This document shows positions 8,701 through 20,964 of a stretch of DNA of 46,126 bases, piece by piece. Position numbers and translations under genes: made by a program. The DNA is taken from NCBI GenBank assembly GCA_000697455.1, contig JNET01030414.1, positions 1-46,126 of the forward strand, given 5' to 3'. The DNA comes from Basidiobolus heterosporus B8920. Taxonomy: Eukaryota > Basidiobolomycota > Basidiobolomycetes > Basidiobolales > Basidiobolaceae. Within the stretch, counting starts at the first letter, position 1. Every line of letters begins with the position of its first letter. The notes under the pieces are model-generated. The model had not been told where the DNA came from. It worked only from the letters and a program-made list of their open reading frames with translations, and did not search any database.

Positions 8701-11613
8701 CAGTAAACCTAGGCCTATGATGAAGAACATCATGATTCCCCAAAGGAAAAGGATGATAAGACAAAGTGCGACCTTTTCTCTCCAAGCTATCTGGATGTCT
8801 GGACGCTTTAAACCACAGGCTGAAATCATGAAGGTTGGAATCCACCATGTAAGAGCCCATGTACTTCCTAGCCAACATTTACGAACTCGGGTGACTGGTT
8901 TTATCTCGATCACTTGCTCATTAGGCTTCATGCCAGTCTCGGAATGGCCTACTTTGGTAAGTTCAATGCCATTATTCACATATCTAGAAATTGAAGATGT
9001 TTAAAATAAGCCGACGTTGAATGAAACTTATTTCTCATACTTGGTCGGTTGGTTCTTTGAATCATATTCGCCGCTTAAGACGCTGTTGTCATCATCTCCG
9101 TAATGACCATAAGCTCCATGAAAGTTGCGCTGAGTATCATAAGGTTCTTCGCTAATGAAACTAGCACCATCATCATAGTATTGAGAATGTGGAGATAGAG
9201 ACTGGTCTAGGTGGCCTCCTGGAATTGGCAATTCACTTGGATGGCGATTATTAACCCCAGACATCAAAGATTCGTTGTCACCTGGGGTTCCACCTTTCAG
9301 CGCTATACGTTGCTCCTTTTCTACAGACCGTAAACTGTCTTCAAGTCTTTTCCATGCACTTTCACTTAAGAAGACTTTGTTGTTGCTTCCTAAGCAAACA
9401 TCAATATCATCCCATCCACTTATCGCCTTAACAGCCTCAATCTTTTGAATGTTGCTTCGGTTTTCGTCAAGATCAAGTTGCTCAAATACAGGCTGATATC
9501 TATCAAGGAACTCTGAAAATTCGTAACTTGTGGTAAAACAAATAGCCAGTCTTTTTGCGATATCTGTTAGTGCATAGGCCTGAATCTGAGCCTTAACACT
9601 CTTAGCATCAAAATCTGGTTGATCTTGGTTTGGCTTGATGTGGATGATATGCCAGACCTTGGTCTCTTCAATTGTAGTAAATAACTCGTTTAAGGTGGAA
9701 TTCAGTTGTGCTATAACTGTTGTAGATTTGGCTGCTCTTCTGTTGGCGGATTTCTTTATATCTTCGGATTTCTTGTATCTGCGACTTGGCTGTCTCATCG
9801 GTTTTGTTGGATGCTGAGCCGAAATGACGGTGTTCTTGTTACGAGGATGACTTTCAGTAGCTACAGCAGCACTACTGAAAAGCTCATTAATAAAGGAGTT
9901 CGAACTTGCTGAACTTCCTCGGAATAAATTGACAAAATCTGCGGATAAAGCGTCTAAATTCTTCTCATTGAAGGAGTCGGTTGAATATTCTATTGATCCT
10001 GCAAAGTGCCTTATTCCGAATTGGGTATCGTCTGATCCTACAAGAAATAGAGAAGGGTGCTTCTTGAAGGAGGTTTGAATCAGAGATCCAAGCGATTCTT
10101 TTCCGTCCTGCTGGCTTTCATCATGTGAGTGCTCCTCTAGTAGTGACAGTAGATTCTTCTCCGATCCGATGTCGTTTTGGCCGCATAACAGCTCAATACA
10201 TTGAATATTGTTGGTATAGTTTATACGAGGTATTTGTATTCCCTCACTGATCAACTCGGCATTCATACCAAATGAATCATCAAATATATGCGTGAAAGTG
10301 AGCTGCTCCAATTTTTCATTAGCAAAATTAATGCAGAATTCTTCAAAGCAGTTATCCTTCGAGGACTGAAAACCAAACTGGTCTAGGATCCCAATAAAGT
10401 TTGCCACCTTGTCTCGGCAAATACGCCCGTTAATAGCCTCAACAAGCCAGGTAAAAAGCAATGAGTAGAAACCACGTGCCAAAGAATCCCGTTGGTCTCT
10501 GGCACTCTTGGCATCTAGAAATACTGTACATATATCCTTGCCTATCATAACTGATTTGAAGGTCAGGGCATCACTGAGGGATGTAGACGATATACCCAGA
10601 AATTCTGCGATAATCTCTAAGAGATCATGGCTTTTTATCGTGCATGAATCTTGCGTTTCTTGATCGACAAACTCCAGGTTTCCTAGATGAAGGATTACAG
10701 ATAGTAGACGGAAAATCTGAAGTTGGACTTTCGTTTTTAAACCAAGGGCTTTCATTGAGTCTTTAAGTTCACTGAAGCGTGCTTGATCATCTACATCTGG
10801 GATTCGAAAGCATTGTGTTTGAGATAAATAATTGAAATGAGCGGGTTCCTGGAGATGTAGGTGTGCTTTTTCTTCTGAAGTGGCTCCTGATAGTAGATAG
10901 TAGAATATGTTGAAATTTCTCTCCTCTTCAATGGCACTAGTAACTCGTGATTTCTCCAGGAGGTATGTCAATGTCTTTGTTCCTATGACTCTACCCCGTT
11001 CATTGTACTGGACTTCCTGAAACATCCCATATCTTGAGGCGTTGGCGTTGTGAAGTGTTTTTGCATTACCGAAGGCCTCTAAAATGTTTTGCGCGACTTG
11101 AACCTGCTCGTGGACTTTTGAATCCTTCTTGGAATGGGAGGTAAGATTACATAGCTGTTTCAAAAGGTATTTATAGGATTCTGTCTTTCCACTTCCTGTT
11201 ATCCCGCTAAGAGTGATATGCAATGATGTTAATCCAGGCACATTCTTTGATCAAGGCTAATCAACGAATAAAGCTTACTTGAGTATTATAGTTTGATCTT
11301 GACCGGTCCTGCGAAGGTGAAGATATGCTTTCGCAGAAAGTTCGAATATGTGGCATGGTAAAACTTGCGGATTCCCGGCGGTATTCCGGTAGCACGATTC
11401 GACATATTTCTGAGCAATATCATCAGTGTAGATAACCAATTTTTGAAGTGGATTAACCGACACCAAGACTGAGCTGTTTATCCTAACGTAAGGAGCTTTC
11501 AAGTCATACTGATGCTTTAAGGATTGAACTACGATTTCATCTGAGAGATTCTCCAGTGATGATAGATCTAGCTGGGTATTTTGCGTATTCGGAGAAGTCC
11601 CCGCTCCCGACAT
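5746..11613 (-). CDS. Chitin synthase with N-terminal myosin motor domain (class V/VII type)
   Basis: A plasma-membrane family-2 glycosyltransferase that extends beta-1,4-GlcNAc chains from UDP-GlcNAc. Exons are 11279-11613, 9041-11206 and 5746-8983, with introns of 72 and 57 nt; all phases agree, giving 1912 residues. The myosin-like motor (about 30-740) has the P-loop GITGSGKTE at 113, which the first intron splices exactly, switch I NANASRYG at 165 and switch II LDQFGFQ at 386. Membrane spans follow from about 875, then a cytochrome b5-like region (about 945-1165), VDADTEV near 1378, GEDR near 1490, the catalytic QRRRW at 1530-1534, the SWGNTR motif, more membrane spans, a Ser/Tyr/Pro-rich tail and a DEK_C domain (about 1856-1912). 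Switch II ends in Gln where motors usually have Glu. Without the 57-nt splice, motor and synthase would look like two genes. Confidence 0.95.
8984..9040 (-). other. 57-nt intron joining motor and chitin synthase halves
   Basis: The donor is ACCAA|GTATGA and the acceptor TTTCTAG|ATATG. Splicing restores the frame as TKYVNNGIELTK. The unspliced transcript meets TAA at 9028-9030, four codons into the intron, and would encode the motor alone (about 837 residues). Confidence 0.88.
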
Positions 11614-12848
11614 GATATAGAGAATTCACAATCAGATGGAGTCTATTAGTTGTAAAGCAACAAGAAGAGGAAATGAATCAAAAATAGAGAAGGATCGGAA
11701 GGAACTAAAAAAGCAATAATCTAATGGGTCGACTGAGATAATTATATTCAATCGGGTCGTAAGTATAGAACTCTATTTTGAGTCTGGATATAGTAAGAAA
11801 GAAGGGAAATAAGGGCTGTAGTAAATACACAGAAAGGGAGAACGATGACTGGATAGGAAGGAGTAACAGTTTTAACCAAGACAAAAAGGAGATCCCCGAA
11901 TGGAACAGTGGAATCGGACAGGTGCAGATAGAGCAAAAAATAAGGGTTAAGGAGTAAAGGACATTTGGCTACATATGCACCCTTTTGTCCTCACAGAGCT
12001 ATTGTTGAGGAAGATCCAGTAGTTGGCATTAAACCAGAAAAATAGTGGCGGTTTTATTCTCCTTACTGATGATTGCCTGATGTCCGAAAACCACTGATGC
12101 CCATATTAGCTGAAATACCCGAAAGCGCTAAGCTAACCAGTAGCATTTTAATGGCTTAATTCAAGAAAGTGGATAGTTCATTGTGGCAATGCCTTTTTGG
12201 TAGGCTCAACATTCTCTAGAGTTCTAATGGGAATACCTCAAAGGATTCATGTTATTGTGATAACCGTTGACAATACAAGTAGGTCTTTTCATTTGTGTAT
12301 TCAAAATGGTTTGACGATTAGCGTAGGTTTTATACTCAGCGAATCTCAATGTTGAATGCATTTAATCTAATCCTAATTTGTGTGATCGAGCATTCAAAAA
12401 GTTCTGAGCTATTAAGTAGAAAAGAACAGAATGCCCTGAACATCAGTAGTCCATACAATCATTCATTCATGCTTTCTGTGCATATGATGTATTCAAATGA
12501 AGACCATTGAATGATCTGAGGTGATTCCATACTCGTAGGAAATAAGGAGGCTGCTCAGCCGCATTTAGTTACATTTACTCATAACGCCTGCATTGATTCT
12601 ATCTCTTAACTCCTTTTTATCGGTAGTTGGGAACCGTTCAAACTCTTTAACTCTTTATGGCATTTCTCTCTATCTTTTGACACTCTGTCTCTGACTTCCT
12701 AACGTTAAACTTTCCCTACAGCTTAGTGATAGCATCAATCATACCTCGACTGTCCGCTGTGGCTGGTTATTTCAGAAACGTTATTAGATAGAGTGGGTTG
12801 TTTACCAAGTTGGTTTGCTGGTATAAACATATACTAATATTTTCTTAG
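11614..12848. other. Intergenic, divergent promoter region
   Basis: This 1.2-kb AT-rich spacer lies between the divergent chitin synthase (-) and membrane-protein (+) genes. It should hold both promoters and a non-coding first exon of the plus-strand gene. A TACTAAT branch-point-like sequence sits at about 12831-12837, just before the acceptor at 12848. No ORF, RNA gene or repeat stands out. Confidence 0.5.
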
Positions 12849-13994
12849 TGTCTGTAAAGCTTGGTAAAGAGGACCCTTTCCCTCCCCAGAATCCGATTAC
12901 GCCTGTTCGTATTGCTCTTTTGGTCCTGATCCTTGCGTTCCTTTCGGGGTACACCTACTTCTTGGTCCTGAAGAGAAGTGACTCTTACTATACACCGGTG
13001 ATTCAACGGCTTGTATACGAACCTGAATATCTATCACCGCCTGGTATGAAAGGTTTTATTTGTGCTTACATAAAGGAATAGTGATCGATTGGTAACCCTT
13101 AGGGAGAACTTCATTGTGATAAACAATGGTATACTTACTGGAATCCTACTGGAATTATTAGATATTCGGATCTGTACGGAGGCTCAAGTGAATCTGGATC
13201 CAAGTGTCAACTATGGCCCAGGAGATCTAGGCGTGGGCTTTTCAGCTACTGAGATGTTTGAGAATGAAATTGCTAAAGATACCCTGCCATGGCATCATTG
13301 CTATCTTCTTCGTCCGAGAATTTCACTTAGACTCGCACGAGATATTACTGGGAAATCTCTGATCCGAATCACCTTAAGACCACAACCTTCTCCAAATGAA
13401 CCAGAAATCAATCAGTTTTTCCTTGGAGTAGGAACTGATAGAGTCATACCCACACCTATATCAGCACACCAATCCTGGCTGTTAAGTTATTCGCAGAATT
13501 TGCACACCACTCTTAGTAATACTACTACTAACCACTTTTCTTATACCTTATTACCCACAACCTCGATCACCTCTCCCTCACAATTTTGTACCCTAGACAT
13601 AACTCCCCAGACTTTCACTGTGGTTCACACAATCGAACGACCATCTTTCCTAAACGTTGAGTTTCTTGGGCATGTATTCAGCGGACTTCTTTTCAGTCTT
13701 ACACTTTACGTGATATTATTTGGCTTAGGGAGGTACAGAAGCTGGGGAGTGGTGCAATCGATATTAAATAGGAATCCAGTATCAAATCTAATGAATTCTG
13801 ATCCATCAACTTTTAACGAAAACGGTGCAGGTTAGTAGCAGATACATCCAGTTAAGTATATGATTGCTCATGCTACTTACCCTCCTTTTGCAGAGCTTAC
13901 ACTGGAGCATCGACTGGAGGAAATTGAAAGATTGATGTGTCTGTATCTCTCTAAAGCCGATAAGGTTGTCAAACCTAATCGAACTGGGTACTGA
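12849..13994 (+). CDS. Unrecognised two-span membrane protein
   Basis: Exons 12849-13043, 13162-13830 and 13894-13994 join in consistent phase (G|AT and G|AG), giving about 288 residues. No in-frame ATG exists in the first exon. It opens at an acceptor (TTTCTTAG|TGTCTGTA), so an upstream non-coding exon ending in A would make the start codon (A|TG). The protein has a short Pro-rich head, a membrane span (RIALLVLILAFLSGYTYFLV), about 190 residues probably outside the cytosol with an NTT sequon, a second span (SGLLFSLTLYVILFGLGRY) and a tail with a short charged helix (EHRLEEIERLMCLYL). I know of no family. The first splice is the less certain one, since the nearest acceptor (13108) breaks the frame. 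Confidence 0.65.
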
Positions 13995-14295
13995 TCAAAA
14001 TCCTTTTTCAATGGTTGATTTGCGGAGACTAGTCAAACTCAGACTCATGACTCCCCTACCCCTGATTGAGCTAAAATATGATTTCTTGTTTGAAGATAAA
14101 GGACTTCGCCGAACCTATCAGGTTGTGCTTGATTCGATGATCATAACAGAGTATTGGCTTTTTATTTTCTATATTTAAAATTTCCCTGGAACATATTAGG
14201 AGATGGTTAGATGAGAAAAAACACTATTATTTAACCAAGAATAACGATTAGAGAAAAGATCAAGAGTCATCCTCTTCACACTCTCTTGCGCTGCT

Positions 14296-16944
14296 CTATA
14301 CGAAGTCACCAAAAAGTTCTGGGACTTTGAGTTCACCCTTGTTAATTTTTTCAATGGTTCGCATCAGGTCATAATTGATCTCTTGTGAAACATGAGAATC
14401 GTGTTTGTAGCTAGGGTGCGTCTGAATGAATTGACGTATCCATGTAGCGGCGGTCATTAAAGAGCCTATAGTCGAAGCGGCAATTAGTACACGCAAGTTA
14501 TCCGTTTTATGTGTATGAATTTACCATCAGCACGGCACTTGATGAAATCGAGGTAACGTCCAAGTGTGCGGCGGGTTTCAATATCGACATTGAGGGAATT
14601 AAGGTAGGAATTGACAATAGGAATCAGTCCAGGGAAACCGGCATCCTAACATCATATCTTTAGAATACACAACTCATATGATCCAACATTCTGTAGCATC
14701 TACCTTTCCATTGATGATCTCGTTTACTGTCATGAGTTCGTATTCACTCTCAACATCGGTTTCACCTTGGTTTTCATTTTGGAAGACATGCTTTCTGAAG
14801 TAAAACTTTTGTTCGCGGGCAGCACCCCTCTTATGAGCAGTCTGCATATTTTCATCAACCTATGAATAGAAATAGGTTTAGAGCCGTCGATTATTGAACT
14901 AAGTGATGAAGGAATACCTTAGAAATAGGGATATAAAAGTTAAGACCAAAACTGAGGATGGCACGAGTAAGCAGAACGATGAATATAGCGAAAGCAGCAT
15001 TTTCAAAGTCAGTAATCTGAATTTCCATTGATCGGAATTCAACTCTCCACCCGATAGGTGAGTTGGGTGGAGGAGGCTTGAAGCGCATTGTTTGCCAATT
15101 AGTAGATTGAAGATTCTATGGTATGAGGACACAAGATGTAAGTTTGTTGCCATCTAAGAAATAACTACACCACTTTGGGCATACCTCAAAATGATCAGAA
15201 GAAACTTCGTCGTCTTGTTCTAGGAGTTCTTTGAAAATTACCAAAGGATCACGAATGAAAAGATGCGCCACATGTCGTGCAAGCTGTTCATCAATCCCTG
15301 TTTGCAGAATGAATATCCCGTTCATCATTAAAAAACCAAAATGCTTAAACCAAGGAAAACCTCACCATTGTCCATCAGTTCCTGGCAGATGTCTTCATCA
15401 ATGACTAATGGAATATCGTTGTATTCTGGTTTGTACATCTTGTCAGTTGATAAGTAGCTGTCAATAGAATCATAACGTGATTTAGGGATGACAAATCTGC
15501 TGTTTTTCAGTGGCTAATGAGCAAAATGATTTAGTATATAGCAGCTTATAACTTAAGATGAATCGAAATCTATTCAACCTCTAAACCTCTTTCTTCACGA
15601 GTACGATCATCTACGCTCTGAGCAATGACATTCCAACGGCAATCAACATCGGCAAGATATCCGCGATAAACCGGTGCAGCTGCTGTCAAGGCAAGCTATA
15701 AAAGATATCTCAATATTTTGAAGGCTAAGCTTGTACTATTTCATGTTTGGGACAAACCATAATGGGGCCCACAGTAGCAAGATGATCGTAAAGCTTTCTG
15801 GCTTCGTCGATATTGCAAGCTTGGAAAGTAATTTGAAGGCAACAACAACCCATACCAAAGCACATTGCATCCATATAAATATGGTCGGGAAGTGCTGCAC
15901 CTTCCCCTGCCTCTTTATCTTCAGGGAATACATTTCTATCATGGGGAATGGTTGGATCAATGAAAGGTTTGGGAGTGTTGGTATCATGGAAGATAGGCAT
16001 ATTGATGGCGACTTTAGCTTGTCGACGTTTTCTGATATTTGCGGTAAGAGTACTGATAATTTCAAGTTAGATGTTGAAACTATGGTAGAAAGATAACAAC
16101 ATAGCATAAAGAGTTCTTACGGGAATCTAGCATGAGGATTAATAATCTCATCGGGGACAAACATGCTTCTAGCGGCGACACCCTTGGGTTCATGATATGG
16201 GGTCAAAAATTCGCCTGGGCATCCAAGACGAGGGAAGCTAGTAACGGTAACAGGGAACTCATTCTCTTTCATATATTGCATGACTGTGTTTCTCCTAATA
16301 TTTGTAGACCATATTTTGAGACAAACAAATCAGTTCCTCTATTCTCTATTCATCTCACCAGTAAAACATACCGAAGAACCATATTTTTCTCAACTAATAG
16401 CAAGTCGTCCAATGTACCCCCATAAGGAGCACCAGGTGTACCTATTATACGACGTCTCGTCAATACATTTTACCCAAATTTAATCAGCACAAACAACAAA
16501 CCTTCAAGCATGAAACGACCGTATTCTGGTCTCCAAGAGGTTTCTACGACAATACTACATAACATACAGAATAAATAAAAAGAATATTGAAAACCACTAA
16601 AGCTGTAAGGTTACTTTGGATTAGTAGCTGCCTCGATTTCACTCTTCTGAAGTTCGTTTATTAAGTCAAAAGCACGAAGTGAGAGACGAGCGTTTTTGTT
16701 CTCATGGTCATAGTCAACTACCATATATTCAATCTTAAAGAGAAAAAGTTTAGTTGAGCTGGAACCAGGTTAATAAATACAGAGTTGAGCAAACCTCATC
16801 TCCCCACAACAAGTGGTCCTTCTTACGGTCCTTCAGATTATGATAAATAGAAAGGAACTGTTTGATTCCATGCGTGCGGACATAATCGGCGTATTTCTTC
16901 GCCTCATCCCATTCCATAGGTGTACCAAGTGAAAGAAGCCCCAT
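14296..16944 (-). CDS. GSH1: Glutamate-cysteine ligase catalytic subunit
   Basis: First, rate-limiting step of glutathione synthesis: ATP-dependent joining of Glu and Cys in the cytosol. Thirteen exons: 16795-16944, 16615-16733, 16502-16554, 16372-16441, 16121-16294, 15758-16052, 15579-15695, 15366-15513, 15185-15297, 14918-15115, 14704-14859, 14525-14645, 14296-14465. Every junction is GT-AG and in phase, giving 627 residues, close to the animal enzyme. Eukaryotic GCL blocks are seen in order: [133 protein letters not shown] and [12 protein letters not shown]. The gene is complete. Introns are 50-80 nt, and the exon of 53 nt is the smallest. Confidence 0.96.
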
Positions 16945-18366
16945 TGCGTAAAATTCCTATAACGCAGGTTGAATTAAGAATTTTCTCAACTAAACAACAA
17001 CCTATAGCCTACAAAGTTGAGAGGACGGGACGCTTGCTCGTGAAAAGTAAAGCAAAGGATGACTTTCTCGGAGTTACTTATTAATGATAAAAATCAGGTC
17101 GGGTAAGAACTAAATCGAACAATTTGGACTTGATTTGTTATCAAAATTTGAGATCCTTGATATGTCAGCCAATACACGTTATGTTAGACTCATATTAATA
17201 AGCAAGTCTATCAAATCTAGGATCAGTCAAACCTTAGTATTCGTTTCTTGTCTAGCAACAAGGCTTTGTAGAAATGGTTTCAAAGATAGTCAAGGGTAGG
17301 TATATATGGGCTTCTATGGTTGACCCGTTTGCTTGGAAGATTTGGCTAGAACTGCATCCAAAATACTTGGCACAAATAACGCAATCGTGCCGACTTCTAG
17401 CACCATTTTGCTCGACCATATTTGTACTCGTGGATTTCGAATACGAACTAGAGATTACGGAGGTGATAAGTGGCCTGCTTGGATTGGGGCCTGAAGCCAA
17501 TAGTCGAGGGGTATCTTCATTCCTAATTAGGTGCATGGTAAAATAGGGAAGTTCTTTAATGCACGTTGGTAAAGCCATAATTCCATTTATTTTGTAAGTG
17601 GATTCCTGACATCTTTCCGACACTTAATTTGGGCCCACTTCACTATCACTCTAAATGTATTTATAATTATAATCAATTCTACTGAAAGCGGGAAAGCGGG
17701 AAAGCGGGTTGTTTGATACTCTAAAAATCTATATTAGTGAGGTAAAGGCCTTGTGTTTGTTGCTGCCTTTCTATACTGAGCCTGAGTCGTCACCGAGAGG
17801 GGAATGTTGCCACTAAGTTGAACAGAAAGCATAAGCTCCAGTTTACTGGTCAGCAGCTTATAAATAGAGTTACCGCATAGAAATTCAATCTGCTACCAAA
17901 ATAGTGGAAGTAAATATCGTTTAAACTGCAGGTGTTGAAAGTTAACTAAGGACTCTGGTAATAAGCTAACAATAACAGGATACCGATGGCAGGGAAACTC
18001 GAGAGTACAATGGATGCTTTGAGTGAATGAACATTGACTATCCTTTGAATTCCGCTGAGACAGAAGTGACTGTAACGTTTCTACAACACACTCTTTTTAG
18101 AAAACGAGGTTATAACAAGGCATCAAAGTCATTCTCAAGTTGCACGATTTAAGATTTGATTATCAAATTCGTCAAACAGCAGGCAAAAAGGCAATTCGGT
18201 AAAAGACGCCGATTTCGGCTGCTGATCAAACAATGATCATCACCCCCAGGCTGATAAGATTTGGGGAGCATGATAAGATAAGAATGATTAGAAAATAAGC
18301 TACTATAAATTACTTTGGAAGTCTTACTGCACTGTAAAAAAGTTCTCGTCTTGCTAGTTTCCCACA
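16945..18366. other. Intergenic between divergent GSH1 and ADE2
   Basis: This 1.4-kb spacer should carry both promoters. Opposing ORFs at 17252-17623 (minus, 123 codons) and 17274-17546 (plus, 90 codons) overlap each other and match nothing I know. The minus one, from an internal MALPTCIKELPYF, is the more protein-like, but I do not call it. Confidence 0.4.
17684..17708. repeat. 8-bp tandem repeat, three copies
   Basis: GAAAGCGG is repeated three times (plus one G) in the GSH1-ADE2 spacer. On the opposite strand the motif resembles the CGCTTTCCC that follows the 5182-5205 repeat. Confidence 0.85.
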
Positions 18367-20235
18367 ATGGACAACCGAACAGTTGGTATCTTGGGTGGAG
18401 GTCAACTAGGGCGTATGCTTATCGAGGCAGCTAGTCGCCTTAATATCAACGTTGGTATTCTTGATTCTCCTGATGATGCCCCGGCCAAACAGGTTGCTGC
18501 CAACGATATTCATGTCAAAGGTGATTTCAAGGATCCCGCCAAGATCTCCGAGCTGGCTTCCAAAGTTGACGTTCTTACAGTGGAAATTGAGCACGTCAAC
18601 ACCGAAATACTTGAGGCTCTTGAAAAAGAAAAGAATATCAAGATACAGCCTTCTCCAGCTACTATCCGACTTATTCAGGATAAGTACGTCCAAAAGGTTC
18701 ACTTGAGCAAGTTTGGTATCCCCTTGCCTGCTTTTAAGGAAGTCAATGCAGTCGAGGACTTGAAACATATTGCTCAAGAGTGGGGTTATCCCGTGATGCT
18801 CAAATCAAAAACGCTTGCTTACGATGGGCGTGGAAATGCAGTGGTCCGTTCTGACTCCGATGTTAGTGTAGCCATTGAGAAACTCGGAGGGATCAGCAAA
18901 GGTCTATATGTAGAGCGTTGGGCCTCTTTTGTCAAGGAGTTAGCTGTTATGGTTACCAGATCCATCGATGGAACAGTGAGCTCATATCCCGTCGTTGAGA
19001 CTATTCAACGTGACAACATATGTCATCTCGTCATTGCCCCTGCTCAAATTAATGGTGTTGAAGCTAGAATGGCAAAGAAAGTGGCCGAGGATGCTATCAA
19101 AACACTTGAAGGAGCTGGAATCTTTGGAGTTGAAATGTTTTTGATGGAAGATGGTTAGTTTGAGGGTTTTTTGTAGTTCATACCCAGTTAGCTAAACTCG
19201 ACTTATTTTAGGAAACATTCTGCTAAACGAAATAGCACCCAGACCTCACAACTCTGGTCACTATACCATTGAAGCTTGTCACACTTCTCAGTTTGAAAAC
19301 CATTTGCGAGCCATCCTTGGATTACCTCTGGGATCTACCGAGCTGAAGGTTCCAGCCGCTGCCATGGTTAATATTCTTGGAGCCGATACCCTTGAGGAAA
19401 CCCTGCGTCCTTGTACCGTTTCCCTTTCCACCCCCGGTGCCACCATTCACCTTTATGGTAAAAAAGAGAGCCGTAAAGGTAGAAAGATGGGGCACATCAC
19501 AGTAGTTGCTGATAGCACTCAAGAATTAAACCAACGTATCCAACCTATCCTTGATACTATTCCCGCCGCCGAGGATGGGTCCAAAGATAACCTGGCCACT
19601 ACCCCAATGGTGGGTGTAATCATGGGATCAGATTCTGACCTTCCATCTATGAAAGCTTGTGCAACTATTCTGCGTGATTTCAATGTCCCATTCGAGCTAA
19701 CCATTGTGAGTGCTCACCGTACACCCGATCGCATGATTGAATATGCCAAGACCGCTCACGAAAGAGGAATCAAGGTCATCATTGCAGCAGCTGGCGGTGC
19801 TGCTCATCTACCAGGTAGGAGTTTAGGGCATTGCCATTTTTAGGCTGAGATTGAATTAGCTCACTGATTCCATGATTTTTTAGGAATGGTAGCTGCTGTG
19901 ACTCCGCTTCCTGTTATCGGTGTTCCTATCCCAGGCAAGGTGTTGGATGGCATGGATTCTCTCTACTCTATTGTCCAAATGCCCGTAAGCTTATTTCAAA
20001 CAGTCGTTGGTTATTTAGAAGCCGAAGCGCTTACTAATCATTTATTCAGAGAGGAGTCCCCGTTGCGACTGTTGCCATTGGTAACTCGACTAACGCCGCG
20101 TTGTTAGCCATCCGTATGCTAGGTGCTTTCATTCCTAATTATCTCGAAAAGATGATTGATTACCAGAACTCCATGGAATCTGAGGTAATGGCCAAGGTAG
20201 ACCGCCTTGATGAGATTGGCTGGGAGAAATACTAG
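18367..20235 (+). CDS. ADE2: Phosphoribosylaminoimidazole carboxylase (PurK-PurE fusion)
   Basis: Converts AIR to CAIR in purine synthesis. Exons 18367-19153, 19212-19814, 19884-19984 and 20050-20235 give 558 residues, near the 571 of yeast Ade2. The N-terminal PurK-like ATP-grasp half starts [17 protein letters not shown] and includes [15 protein letters not shown] and [17 protein letters not shown], the latter built by the first splice. The C-terminal PurE-like half has [14 protein letters not shown] at about 398-411, [24 protein letters not shown] (across the second intron) and [18 protein letters not shown]. All active-site blocks I expect are present. It ends GWEKY. In many fungi loss of this enzyme gives red adenine-requiring cells. 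Confidence 0.97.
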
Positions 20236-20964
20236 ATGTTGAGTGGGATTTCCAAGACTAAAAAGAAGTACAACTCTCATGTTGTGTTTGATCCTTTTTT
20301 AGGCATTCTTCAACATATAGAATAGAACATTAATCACTCGTATCACACGTTTCGTAAATAAACCCATCAAAAGGATTGTTGTATTTATGAAGTGGTTAAG
20401 GAGGCTGACACCATACTTTACAATCTATTAACGTTATGCATCTGCAAGAGCGGAATGTTCTCAAGGTTGAATCAAGCTAAATAGTCGTTAGGGTTGCCCA
20501 GTCGAAATAGACCCAGACTTTATCGAGTGCGCTTAATTGAGTGTATCCATAATGCTACTCTAAATAGGTGACTAACTGTGAATTCCAACCACAAAGACGT
20601 CACTAGACCATTGTCTAGGGCTTCCAGTACAGGTCTTCTTCCTATGGTCTTATTACGCCATTCAAGAGTGCTCATATATAGAAATAGTTAGGTGATACTA
20701 AAGCTGGATCTGGCCATTTTATTGCGAAACAAAGGTCATCCGACTTCAAAAGTTCCAAAAGCATTTGGTTCAATGTAACGTAGGTTATTTCCATTTAGTG
20801 GCCAGGATAGTGCAATGAGTCATCCAAGGAGAGTGAATGGAAGTATAATATGTGGAGGAATATATATTGTTGAAGTATATATCGATCGAGTATATATTGA
20901 GCTTTCCAGTCACCACTCCTTCACTACAACTCTAATCCACATAATTATTTTGAACCCCTCTCCC
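20236..20964. other. Intergenic
   Basis: A spacer between two plus-strand genes. Near its right end (about 20860-20906) is an AT-rich stretch with repeated AGTATATAT/TATATATTG words around ATCGATCGAG, which could act as the promoter of the next gene. No ORF or RNA gene is supported. Confidence 0.4.

Noticed and set aside
9028-11241. Separate myosin gene
   Set aside because: The frame opens at GTG inside an intron and ends inside the next. In-phase splice sites join it to both neighbouring exons, as in known motor-chitin synthases.
13966-14178. ORF after the membrane-protein gene
   Set aside because: It overlaps the end of exon 3 in another frame. Exon 3 already gives a clean stop at 13992-13994, and joining this ORF would need an unsupported extra intron.
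17252-17623. Overlapping opposite-strand ORFs of 123 and 90 codons
   Set aside because: They lie in the GSH1-ADE2 promoter region, contradict each other and match no family I know.
18406-18777. Minus-strand ORF over ADE2 exon 1
   Set aside because: It is a shadow of the ADE2 coding frame.
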